A stretch of 64,000 nucleotides of DNA. Origin: M3007 sp040397785 (lineage in GTDB: Bacteria > Bacteroidota > Bacteroidia > Chitinophagales > Saprospiraceae). The translations under genes were made by a program, and so were the position numbers. Below the pieces are notes generated by a model. The model saw nothing but the letters and a program-made list of their open reading frames with translations, was not told where the DNA came from and made no database searches. Positions 34,616 to 42,124 of the stretch are shown one piece after another. Location: contig JBBAVI010000021.1 of the NCBI GenBank assembly GCA_040397785.1, positions 1 to 64,000 of the forward strand, given 5' to 3'. The number at the start of each line of letters is the position of its first letter. Position 1 is the stretch's first letter.

Positions 34616-35476
34616 TTATTCCGACCAAATGGTGTTGCATTTAAAATTATCCTCATAAGTAATATTGCTCTGTAGATCAGCATAGTACAGATATTTTTGA
34701 AGTTTAATTTCTACGGGTCGGTCGGTACAGTCGGTTTGTTGTGCCTCTAAAATATCAAAACCAAAAGCAGCAAAATAATTATCCGGGATGACAAGGGTTT
34801 GAAGTCCAAAGTATGCAACTTCTTCACCTGTTGGATCGGTCAACCACATGTTGATATTACATTTTCCCTGAGAGTTTGTAACCAAAAAGGTACCGTTCGA
34901 AAAATCCTTAATACCCGATTTCGCAATATATCGCATGCCAAGAATCACAAAACCCAAAGTGTAAGTCCCCCCAAGTTCGCGCTGTATGAAAACTTGCCAG
35001 GGGTGTTTTGGGGATGGTCCGGGCGGGATATTGTTCAAAACATCCCCCATTTGGAAGTTATTCGTATTAATATTGACTGTTGTTTTGTCCAGATAGAATG
35101 AAAACCTGGTTGCTTCGGCCATTTCAATTTTTTCAAACTTAAGTTCAAAATGACAAGAAGGCGTTGTCCGATGAAATGCCTGGTAACTGCTTGCCAAGGT
35201 ATTTGGAGTAGAATCGGCTGCTACAAAGGGCGTATTTTGCTTTTTGAGCAGCGCCTTCATGACCACACCATCGTTTTCCGTTTTAAAAACCGGGTCATAT
35301 AGAGGAGTAAATATCAAACCACAGCCATCTAAAGGGCCTGTTTGCGGGTAGGCCCGAAATCCTAAAGGGCAAAATTCGGCACCGTTGGATTGGCGAATGG
35401 TTTCGCTTTTTTCGCAACTCCCAAGCAGGAGCAGACAAAGCAAGGCAAAAGGCAGGTAGTGTGGATGTTTTGTCAT
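34616..35476 (-). CDS. Hypothetical lipoprotein
   Basis: A 286-residue protein. The lipobox LLGSC places the lipidated Cys at residue 21. The mature part is beta-rich with four or more further cysteines (FCPLGF, GCGLIF, SCHFEL, KCNINMW, DCTDRP, KCNTIW), possibly paired. I recognise no domain. It lies between a secreted MORN-like protein and a barrel on the same strand with gaps of 14 and 39 bases, so the three probably form an operon of envelope proteins. Confidence 0.75.
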   Translation of the reverse strand: MTKHPHYLPFALLCLLLLGSCEKSETIRQSNGAEFCPLGFRAYPQTGPLDGCGLIFTPLYDPVFKTENDGVVMKALLKKQNTPFVAADSTPNTLASSYQAFHRTTPSCHFELKFEKIEMAEATRFSFYLDKTTVNINTNNFQMGDVLNNIPPGPSPKHPWQVFIQRELGGTYTLGFVILGMRYIAKSGIKDFSNGTFLVTNSQGKCNINMWLTDPTGEEVAYFGLQTLVIPDNYFAAFGFDILEAQQTDCTDRPVEIKLQKYLYYADLQSNITYEDNFKCNTIWSE

Positions 35477-35515
35477 GTGTTATTGGGTTTGTATGGTGTT
35501 AAAAAAAGGTAAGCA

Positions 35516-36355
35516 TCAGTAATACAAGTACTTGTACACTTTTTTTCCGATAAACTTTCCATTCAGGAATTGTTCTTCAAAATCCAGCAGTCCATTGGGC
35601 TGGTAGTACCTTTCCGTGACCACTCTGTCATACATTTTAAGATCTATAAAGCCTTTTACACCTAAGTAATAGTTTTTTGCGTAAAAAATGATGCTGGTAC
35701 GGATCATCTTGCCCGGGTATCCTTTATAATTTTCGATTGTTTCCTGTTTCTTGTTTTCTGAATCAGTTTGCGTATTCAGACGGATGAAAGGCGGGACTAA
35801 ATCCCCGGGTTTTTGTCCGTTTTTCGGATACAGAATACGCGTTTTTTTGACTTTACCATCTGAATCATATTTAATTTTTTTGTGGGAAATCAATTTATCA
35901 TATATAAATATTTTATTTTCTATGACTTGCCGTTTTTTATTATATCGCATGGTTTGGGTGTTGCCGGTTTTTTTGCCTTTTGCATCAAAATCTTCATATT
36001 TCACAATATTGCCCTTTTCATCGCGGTACACCTTCGTCACCGAACTGAGTTTATTGCGGATAGAAGTACGACGTTCTGTGTAGATCGTATCCTGTTCAAA
36101 AATATAGGCGTAGGTGCTTCTTATTCCCGAAGTATCATAAATATCGATTTGGGTTCGATTTCCGGCCACATTGAAGTTTTCTACCGTAAGCAGGAAGGGT
36201 AGGGTATCCTCGCGTGCTTCGTACAGGTAACCTTCTGCCGATTTAACATGTAATTGCTTGTATAATAAGGGTGATTTGGTGACTTCTTGTGCGTGTACGT
36301 GTACACATGCACAGGCAAACAAGAGTGCAAGTAGTTTAGTCTGTTGCATAAGCAT
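35516..36355 (-). CDS. Secreted protein with YwqK/MORN-like repeats
   Basis: A 279-residue protein with a signal peptide ending CVHVHA before QEV. The centre repeats short Gly-turn hairpins such as VYRDEKGNIVKYEDFDAKGKKTG and IKYDSDGKVKKTR, and the end reads YYQPNGLLDFEEQFLNGKFIGKKVYKY, the pattern of MORN/YwqK-type repeat proteins. Such repeats occur in secreted Bacteroidota proteins of unknown role. The first ATG (36355) is used, with a second at 36349. It is the first gene of the three-gene minus-strand set. Confidence 0.7.
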   Translation of the reverse strand: MLMQQTKLLALLFACACVHVHAQEVTKSPLLYKQLHVKSAEGYLYEAREDTLPFLLTVENFNVAGNRTQIDIYDTSGIRSTYAYIFEQDTIYTERRTSIRNKLSSVTKVYRDEKGNIVKYEDFDAKGKKTGNTQTMRYNKKRQVIENKIFIYDKLISHKKIKYDSDGKVKKTRILYPKNGQKPGDLVPPFIRLNTQTDSENKKQETIENYKGYPGKMIRTSIIFYAKNYYLGVKGFIDLKMYDRVVTERYYQPNGLLDFEEQFLNGKFIGKKVYKYLYY

Positions 36356-36765
36356 CCAGGGCTTTAAAAGTGTTGCTCAAACATAAGTAGATTCAGACAG
36401 TAATGGTGTTTTCAGGGGATAATAGGTTGCTTTAATTTATTCCCAACCAAAAACTCCGCTCGCGCGAGGTTCCGACCTCGTGCGTCCTTCGATCGGGCTC
36501 TGCCCGCTATCGACCCCGGGCAGAGCCCGACCGATCCATGCACGAGGTTGGAACCTCGCGCAAGCCTCGATTGGAACCTCGCGCAAGCCTGGATTGGAAC
36601 CTCCTTCGAGCCCCAAAACCAAAAACCGCCCATCCTTACCAATTCCAGGTTGAACCCTACCAAAAAACGAAAGCCCTCTATGGGTGCCTGCCGCACGCCC
36701 CATCTTTATATCATCAAACAGCCAAACGGCATAACAAATCTTCCAACATCATCAATCTGTAAGTC
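36356..36765. other. Intergenic region holding a palindromic element
   Basis: 410 bases between divergent genes. The centre (36454-36600) is a GC-rich inverted-repeat element described separately. I see no clear promoter for the gene at 36766 and no ORF outside the element. Confidence 0.5.
36454..36600. repeat. GC-rich palindromic element with 23-bp tandem repeats, copy 1
   Basis: Nested inverted repeats are visible: CGGGCTCTGCCCG pairs with CGGGCAGAGCCCG around 36494-36529, flanked by GAGGTTCC.ACCTCGTGC and GCACGAGGTTGGAACCTC arms. Two tandem 23-bp units then start at 36551 and 36574. A second copy (37572-37647) is identical over 76 bases but for one change and runs into the assembly gap. 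It may be a REP/MITE-like element. Confidence 0.8.
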
Positions 36766-37308
36766 ATGAAATCATTTGTTTTTGTTCTCTGCTTCCTTCC
36801 TTTCGTTCTGAGCGCTCAATTTGCAACCAACCAAAGCACCCTGCAAGTTGCACCACAATTGGGTATTGAAAAATTAGACAACAACAAAACATACCACTAC
36901 AGCTTGAAACGCAGCCTGAAACGTGCCATCCTGCTAGGCACTTTGTCTTTCGCAGCGGGCGTCAACCAGGGCTTGCGTGAAACAACGATTTGGAAAAAGG
37001 AAAAATTCTTCAACAAGTTTCCAGGCGCCAACCGTCAATACTGGGACAACCACCTTTCTTGGGAAAACAAATATACCCGCCCCAATGTACCCGTTCAACT
37101 TACAGACTCTTACCACCTGCTGTTCCTTACCCAGAACATGTTGATTACAGCGGCGGCATTGAGCGCAACCATTCCTTTGGTGAACGACCACAAAAACCAC
37201 AACAGCAAATGGTGGCACAAATTGGCCGACATCGGTATCCAAAGCGCAGTAATGTCCCTAGGATACTTGGCGGGTTCTAAATTGACTTACAACGTATATT
37301 TTAAATAA
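36766..37308 (+). CDS. Hypothetical protein with signal peptide (duplicated gene, copy 1)
   Basis: A 180-residue protein. The signal peptide MKSFVFVLCFLPFVLSA is followed by a region with RAILLGTLSFAAGVNQGL, an aromatic stretch (GANRQYWDNHLSWENKYTR), LTDSYHLLFLTQNMLITAAAL and a C-terminal hydrophobic segment. Two or three membrane-interacting segments are likely. I do not recognise the family, though small Bacteroidota membrane proteins with a similar W..K..NKY...DSYHL pattern exist. The last 16 codons recur after the gap at 37748, identical in protein sequence. Confidence 0.6.
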   Translation: MKSFVFVLCFLPFVLSAQFATNQSTLQVAPQLGIEKLDNNKTYHYSLKRSLKRAILLGTLSFAAGVNQGLRETTIWKKEKFFNKFPGANRQYWDNHLSWENKYTRPNVPVQLTDSYHLLFLTQNMLITAAALSATIPLVNDHKNHNSKWWHKLADIGIQSAVMSLGYLAGSKLTYNVYFK

Positions 37309-37312
37309 AAAA

Positions 37313-37348
37313 CCATCATTTGGGGTGGTTATCTCCCCCAAATGATGG
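37313..37348 (-). terminator. Hairpin terminator (minus direction), copy 1
   Basis: CCATCATTTGGGG (37313-37325) pairs with CCCCAAATGATGG (37336-37348). On the minus strand it is followed by TTTTTTATTT. The stem is conserved but the loop changed in copy 2 at 37804-37838, which supports a working hairpin. Confidence 0.7.
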
Positions 37349-37460
37349 CCCAGCGCGTAAGTTGGCCGCGCGCTTTTCAAAACATGGCCAACCAGGTACC
37401 GATTCTACAAAATGCTAATCTCATGATGATACAGGGACGATAACAATAAACACACTATGC

Positions 37461-37495
37461 GCGATGGCCTTCAAAGACCATCGCTTTTTCTTTTT
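37461..37495 (+). terminator. Hairpin terminator (plus direction), copy 1
   Basis: GCGATGG (37461-37467) pairs with CCATCGC (37478-37484), followed by TTTTTCTTTTT. It serves the hypothetical gene; the equivalent in copy 2 is at 37951-37985. Confidence 0.8.
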
Positions 37496-37506
37496 AAACG
37501 GGGTGG

Positions 37507-37572
37507 TTGTGGGCGCGGCGGGTTTGCCTTTTTTAACAAATAGATGTACACCGGCAAGTGGTCGCTGTATCC
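37507..37572 (-). pseudogene. 3'-terminal fragment of the endonuclease gene (duplication remnant)
   Basis: On the minus strand this encodes GYSDHLPVYIYLLKKANPPR, the same residues as the end of the endonuclease at 37998-39053. The stop is lost (TAA to CAA) and the 5' side is cut by the palindromic element. The coding differences inside the shared part (AGC/AGT, GTG/GTA) are silent. Confidence 0.75.
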
Positions 37573-37647
37573 TCCGCTCGCGCGAGGTTCCAACCTCGTG
37601 CGTCCTTCGATCGGGCTCTGCCCGCTATCGACCCCGGGCAGAGCCCG
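37572..37647. repeat. GC-rich palindromic element, copy 2 (truncated by gap)
   Basis: 76 bases match 36454-36529 with a single substitution. The copy stops at the run of N, so the repeat probably caused the assembly break. Confidence 0.85.
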
Positions 37648-37747
37648 NNNNNNNNNNNNNNNNNNNNNNNNNNNNNNNNNNNNNNNNNNNNNNNNNNNNN
37701 NNNNNNNNNNNNNNNNNNNNNNNNNNNNNNNNNNNNNNNNNNNNNNN
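37648..37747. other. Assembly gap (100 N)
   Basis: Exactly 100 N, a placeholder for a gap of unknown size. If the flanks are a true tandem duplication, the missing sequence should be roughly 730 bases: the rest of the palindromic element plus most of the second copy of the hypothetical gene. Confidence 0.95.
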
Positions 37748-37798
37748 CTAGGATACTTGGCGGGTTCTAAATTGACTTACAACGTATATTTTAAATAA
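37748..37798 (+). CDS. Hypothetical protein, copy 2 (3' end only, interrupted by gap)
   Basis: Sixteen codons plus stop, LGYLAGSKLTYNVYFK, are identical to the end of the gene at 36766-37308. The rest of this copy lies in the gap. It is followed by the same two terminators (37804-37838 in minus direction, 37951-37985 in plus direction). Confidence 0.7.
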   Translation, partial: LGYLAGSKLTYNVYFK

Positions 37799-37803
37799 AA
37801 AAA

Positions 37804-37838
37804 CCATCATTTGGGGACAAAATATCCCCAAATGATGG
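37804..37838 (-). terminator. Terminator of the endonuclease gene (copy 2 hairpin)
   Basis: CCATCATTTGGGG (37804-37816) pairs with CCCCAAATGATGG (37826-37838) and has a T-rich tail on the minus strand. It lies about 160 bases past the endonuclease stop, beyond the oppositely directed terminator at 37951-37985, so the convergent transcripts overlap. Confidence 0.7.
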
Positions 37839-37950
37839 CTCAGCGCGCAATTTGGCCACGCGCTTTTCAAAACATGGCCAACCAAGTACCGATTCTACAG
37901 AATGCTAATCTCATGATGATACTGGGACGATAACAATAAACACACTATGC

Positions 37951-37985
37951 GCGATGGCCTGCAAAGACCATCGCTTTTTTGTTTT
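37951..37985 (+). terminator. Terminator of the hypothetical gene (copy 2)
   Basis: GCGATGG (37951-37957) pairs with CCATCGC (37968-37974), followed by TTTTTTGTTTTT on the plus strand. It is the counterpart of 37461-37495. Confidence 0.8.
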
Positions 37986-37997
37986 TAAACGGGGTGG

Positions 37998-39053
37998 TTA
38001 TGGGCGCGGCGGGTTTGCCTTTTTTAACAAATAGATGTATACCGGCAAGTGGTCACTGTATCCATTGATAAAAATATCGCCAACATAGGTTCGGAAAGGG
38101 TAGCCGCGGTAAGCACCTTCTGTTTGCAACAACCAGGGTTGCCGGTAAATCATGGATTTGTACAATTGCCAACCGCCCACTTTTTTATTTACAAGGCCCT
38201 TTGAGATGATCAATTGGTCAAATAAATCCCAAGAATCGCGGTAAGCTAAAGTGCCATCGCCTGTTTTGTAATGGTCGTACATGGTGTTGTACAAATCCTT
38301 GGGTTGCAATCCTTTCGTATCATATTTTGCGCCCAGTACTTGGGCAATACTTTTATTGTCCGGATCATCATTCAAGTCGCCCATCACCACAATTTTAGCA
38401 TCTATATTGACATTTAGCAAGCTGTCTGTAATTTGGCGGCAAACAGCAGCAGCCCGTGCGCGCATCCAGCCCGAACCGCTTTCGCCCCCACGCCGCGAAG
38501 GCCAGTGCCCAACCATCACATGGATTTGTTCGCCATCCAGCATCCCGGTCACATATAAAATATCGCGGGTGAAATCTGGCAGGGAGTCCTTGGCTTTTTG
38601 CAAATTGACCGGAAACGCCTTCGAACCCAGCACCGTAAAATATTTAGGTTGATACAATAAGCCGCAGTCAATACCCCGTTCATCGGGCGAATCGAAGTGA
38701 ATGATTTGATAGCCACGGCTTTTAAGTGCTTCTTGTTGCACCAAATCTTCCAGCACCTTACGGTTTTCTACCTCAGCAACACCCAAAACAGACACTCCAT
38801 CTGGAGAAAGTTCAGCGCCCATCAGACTAATCACCTTGGCCATGTTTGCCTGTTTGGAAATGTACTTTTCGGTATTCCAAAGCAGCCTACCCGTTGGCAG
38901 AAAATCTGCGTCATTGGTTACATGTGAATCAATGGTATCAAAAAGGTTTTCAAGGTTGTAAAAACCGATGGAGGCTACTTTGTAATCGCTTTTCTGCGCA
39001 GCAAGCGCATAAAAACAAAGTAAAAAAAACGTTAAAATGCTTATTTTTTTCAT
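37998..39053 (-). CDS. Secreted endonuclease/exonuclease/phosphatase family protein
   Basis: A 351-residue protein from the ATG at 39053, with signal peptide MKKISILTFFLLCFYALAA. The EEP fold motifs are in order: IGFYNLENLFDT (Asn), VLGVAEVENR (metal-binding Glu), GHWPSRRGG (His), VVMGDLNDDP (Asp and Asn) and YSDHLPVYI (catalytic Asp-His). Members cleave phosphodiesters or phosphomonoesters in nucleic acids or lipids. It is divergent from a TonB receptor and a DUF5689 lipoprotein, a neighbourhood often seen in Bacteroidota, which suggests use of extracellular nucleic acid or phosphate. The extension to 39170 runs through promoter DNA and is rejected. Confidence 0.88.
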   Translation of the reverse strand: MKKISILTFFLLCFYALAAQKSDYKVASIGFYNLENLFDTIDSHVTNDADFLPTGRLLWNTEKYISKQANMAKVISLMGAELSPDGVSVLGVAEVENRKVLEDLVQQEALKSRGYQIIHFDSPDERGIDCGLLYQPKYFTVLGSKAFPVNLQKAKDSLPDFTRDILYVTGMLDGEQIHVMVGHWPSRRGGESGSGWMRARAAAVCRQITDSLLNVNIDAKIVVMGDLNDDPDNKSIAQVLGAKYDTKGLQPKDLYNTMYDHYKTGDGTLAYRDSWDLFDQLIISKGLVNKKVGGWQLYKSMIYRQPWLLQTEGAYRGYPFRTYVGDIFINGYSDHLPVYIYLLKKANPPRP

Positions 39054-39134
39054 ATTGATTGAATTGTGCTGCAAAGGAAATGGATTTGGTCTGAATAAGC
39101 CATCGCTTTGCAATAAATTAACAGGAAAGTGTAG

Positions 39135-39163
39135 TTGGCTTGATATGGCTTTGAGTACTTTTG
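39135..39163 (+). promoter_or_regulatory. Promoter TTG-N18-TACTTTTG of the TonB receptor gene
   Basis: TTG at 39135-39137 and TACTTTTG at 39156-39163 match the Bacteroidota consensus fully with an 18-base spacer. The ATG follows 61 bases later. Confidence 0.65.
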
Positions 39164-39224
39164 CCCGCATTTATTCAATTTCTTCTTTTCTTTCTTTATC
39201 CATTCTCATCTCTTTGACCTTTGA

Positions 39225-42053
39225 ATGATTAAAAGACTTCTGTTTGCAAGCCTATTATTGTGGTCTGTTACCTGTTCCTATGCTCAAACCGGCGCTAAAA
39301 TTTCCGGTAAAGTAATAGACAGTGAAAACAACACCCCGGTTGCCGATGTATCCGTTGTATTGGCATCTACCGGAAAATTTACTGTTTCTGCTGCGGATGG
39401 CAGTTTTGTGCTGGCCGATGTTGTAGCCGGTCGTTTTTCTTTAGTATTCAATTACGCAGGGTATCTCCCGCTCGAGTTACCCATTGACGTTCCGGTCGGC
39501 GGCGATCTGAAATTGGATGTTAACCTGAAAAAAGCGGCTACGACGACCTTTTTTGGTGAAATCCCAACAATTACCCTGGAGGAAGCCGAATCAGAAACCG
39601 AAGGCTCGGGCGGTGTTTCCAACCTCCTCCATGCTTCGCGTGACGTTTTTCAGAATGTCTCAGGCTTTGGCTGGAGTACCTTTCGTTTCCGCGAACGTGG
39701 TTACGATTCCGGATTGTTTCAATTGTACCTCAATGGCGTTCCGTTCAATGACCCTGAAACAGGCTTCACGCCATTTGGTGAATTTGCCGGCTTGAACGAT
39801 GTATTCCGCAACCGCACCAGTTCGGTTGGGTTGGATGCAACTGAATTCGCTTTTGGCGAAGTAGGTGGTGCCGCAAACATTGATACCCGTGCCATCAACC
39901 AGCGCAAACAAATCCGTGCTACCTACTCCCTGACAAACCGGATTTACCGCAACCGAATGATGCTCACCATGAACACCGGCTTGATGCCAGGTGGTTGGGC
40001 AGTTTCCATGTCGGTAAGTAAACGCTGGGCGCAAGAAGGTTATGTGCCAGGCACTTTTTTTGACGGCTATTCGTACTTCTTTTCAGCCGACAACAAGATC
40101 AGCGACAAACACAGCATCAACCTGACGGTATTTGGTACGCCCAGCAAACGCGGACGCAACGCCGATTCATTTCAGGAAATGTACAACATCGCAGGTTCTA
40201 ACTACTACAACCCGCTTTGGGGCTTCCAAAATGGCGAAAAACGCAATGCCCAGGTGTCTACCAACCACCAGCCAACTGCGATTGTGCGCTACGACTTTAC
40301 ACCGAGCAACAAAACCCACCTGACAATTGCAGGGTATGGCCAGTATGGTTTGAGTGGTTTTACCCGCATCAACTGGCTGAATGCAAATAACCCTGCCCCC
40401 GACTTCAACCGCCGCTTACCTTCCAGCTTGCCGGATACTGCCCTGGCAAGTGCCTGGGCGACCGAATTGAGCCGCGACGAAGCCCTGCGCCAGATCGATT
40501 GGGCTGCCTTGTACCAAGCCAACCGCAACAACATCACCACCATCGAAAACGCAGAAGGCATTCCGGGCAACAGTGTTACGGGTAAACGGGCTGCCTATAT
40601 TGTTGAAAATCAACGTTCTAATAACCAGGAACTGGGGCTCAACGGTACACTTACCCACACGGTAAACCGCTTTTTAAACATCAATGGCGGAGCACAATAT
40701 GTGTACTACCTTGGTCGAAATTACAAAGAAATGCAGGATCTGCTGGGTGCAGATTACTGGACAGATTGGGACTTTTTTGGCCAATTTGACGGTGCGGAAA
40801 AACTAGACGGTCGCCAGGCCGACTTGCGCAACCCCAATAACCTCGTGCGGGAAGGAGAAATTTTCGGATACGATTTCAACGAAAATATTCGCCGCAGCAA
40901 TGCCTGGGCGCAAGGTCAGTTTTCCTTCAATCGCTTTCAGTTTTTTGTTTCGGGTGAAGCGGGCCAAACCCGCCAGTGGCGTACCGGTAATATGCAAAAC
41001 GGTCGTTTCCCAAATTCCTCTTTGGGCGATTCTGAAAAACTTACCTGGAATACCTGGGGCGCAAAAGCAGGCGGCGTATTCAAAATTAATGGCCGTAACT
41101 ACTTGTATGCCAATGGTTACTATGCAACCAAAGCACCCCAAATGCGCAATATCTTCGTGTCGCCACGGGTACGCAACACGGTTATTCCCAATCCTACCTT
41201 GTCAAAAATACGCAGTGTAGAAGGTGGTTATATGTTGCGTGCGCCGAATTACCGTGCACGGATTACGGGCTACTTCACCGAATTTTTGAACGAAACGGAA
41301 AATGTATTCGGTAGCATTCAAACGGTAGGACGCGTGCTTACGGGTATTGATCTGAGCGGCATTAACCTGGACGACGACGATACTTTTTTGCAGGTGCCTT
41401 TTTTCTTTGGCGGAACCGTATTGCAAGGCGTAAACCGTCGCCACACAGGCGTAGAAATTGGGGTAGAAGCCAAACCCGTTCCAAGCTGGATTTTTACCGG
41501 TGCTGCTTCTATCGGAAAATACATCTACACTTCCCGTCCAACTATGTTCCTGGCGCCCGACAATATCGAAGGACTGGTCCTGAATGCTGGACCAGTGTAC
41601 CAGAAAAACTTTTACGTGCCACGTACGCCACAAACGGCTGCTACCGTGAGCGTTCAGTACGAATCGCCTAAATTCTGGCGCGCCTCTTTGTCGCTCAACT
41701 ATGCCGGTCGTATGTACTACGAGTTCGACCGTGCACGTCGTACCGCCCGTTTCGTGGATGGCATCACCGAGGCATCGCCTATTTGGAATACCGTAATTGA
41801 CCAGCAAAAAGCGCCCGCCAATTATACCCTCGATTTCTTTGCCAGCAAATCCTGGAAAGTGGGCAACAACCGGTTTATTTACCTGAATGTAGGCATCAAC
41901 AACATCCTGGATAATCAGAAAATCATTATCTCGGGACGCGAATCTTACCGCAATGCCTTCCGTTTCGATATCAACGACCCCCGTTTTTACACGAGCGAAC
42001 TGATCTACGCACCTGGTTTGAACTACTTCCTGAGCCTGTCCTACCGCATGTAG
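39225..42053 (+). CDS. TonB-dependent receptor with carboxypeptidase-like regulatory domain
   Basis: A 942-residue outer-membrane transporter. The signal peptide MIKRLLFASLLLWSVTCSYA is followed by a carboxypeptidase-regulatory-like domain (AKISGKVIDSENNTPVADVSV to about residue 108). The plug domain follows (RDVFQNVSGFGWSTFRFRERGYDSG and LYLNGVPFNDPETG). The rest is a 22-strand barrel ending LNYFLSLSYRM. A SusD partner is absent, so this is not a classical glycan SusCD pair. A DUF5689 lipoprotein follows 71 bases downstream and a secreted EEP enzyme is divergent, suggesting uptake of nucleotides, oligonucleotides or phosphate compounds. Confidence 0.9.
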   Translation: MIKRLLFASLLLWSVTCSYAQTGAKISGKVIDSENNTPVADVSVVLASTGKFTVSAADGSFVLADVVAGRFSLVFNYAGYLPLELPIDVPVGGDLKLDVNLKKAATTTFFGEIPTITLEEAESETEGSGGVSNLLHASRDVFQNVSGFGWSTFRFRERGYDSGLFQLYLNGVPFNDPETGFTPFGEFAGLNDVFRNRTSSVGLDATEFAFGEVGGAANIDTRAINQRKQIRATYSLTNRIYRNRMMLTMNTGLMPGGWAVSMSVSKRWAQEGYVPGTFFDGYSYFFSADNKISDKHSINLTVFGTPSKRGRNADSFQEMYNIAGSNYYNPLWGFQNGEKRNAQVSTNHQPTAIVRYDFTPSNKTHLTIAGYGQYGLSGFTRINWLNANNPAPDFNRRLPSSLPDTALASAWATELSRDEALRQIDWAALYQANRNNITTIENAEGIPGNSVTGKRAAYIVENQRSNNQELGLNGTLTHTVNRFLNINGGAQYVYYLGRNYKEMQDLLGADYWTDWDFFGQFDGAEKLDGRQADLRNPNNLVREGEIFGYDFNENIRRSNAWAQGQFSFNRFQFFVSGEAGQTRQWRTGNMQNGRFPNSSLGDSEKLTWNTWGAKAGGVFKINGRNYLYANGYYATKAPQMRNIFVSPRVRNTVIPNPTLSKIRSVEGGYMLRAPNYRARITGYFTEFLNETENVFGSIQTVGRVLTGIDLSGINLDDDDTFLQVPFFFGGTVLQGVNRRHTGVEIGVEAKPVPSWIFTGAASIGKYIYTSRPTMFLAPDNIEGLVLNAGPVYQKNFYVPRTPQTAATVSVQYESPKFWRASLSLNYAGRMYYEFDRARRTARFVDGITEASPIWNTVIDQQKAPANYTLDFFASKSWKVGNNRFIYLNVGINNILDNQKIIISGRESYRNAFRFDINDPRFYTSELIYAPGLNYFLSLSYRM

Positions 42054-42124
42054 GCACATATTTTATTAAAAACTCCTGTAAAACCGATTGTCACCCAATT
42101 ACAGCATTTTAAAACAACCATACA

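Larger units (their letters stand above)
37258..37572. repeat. Duplicated block, copy 1 (partner 37748-38063)
   Basis: This 315-bp block matches 37748-38063 with about a dozen substitutions and a rewritten hairpin loop, counted by eye. It holds the end of the hypothetical gene, two terminators and the last codons of the endonuclease gene. The match ends exactly where the palindromic element copy 2 begins. Confidence 0.85.

Noticed and set aside
36412..36769. Several frames of 70-95 codons on both strands
   Set aside because: They derive from the GC-rich palindromic element; stops are rare there by composition.
37464..37798. Frames running across the N block
   Set aside because: Translation through N is meaningless; only the last 16 codons are real, as the end of the duplicated gene.
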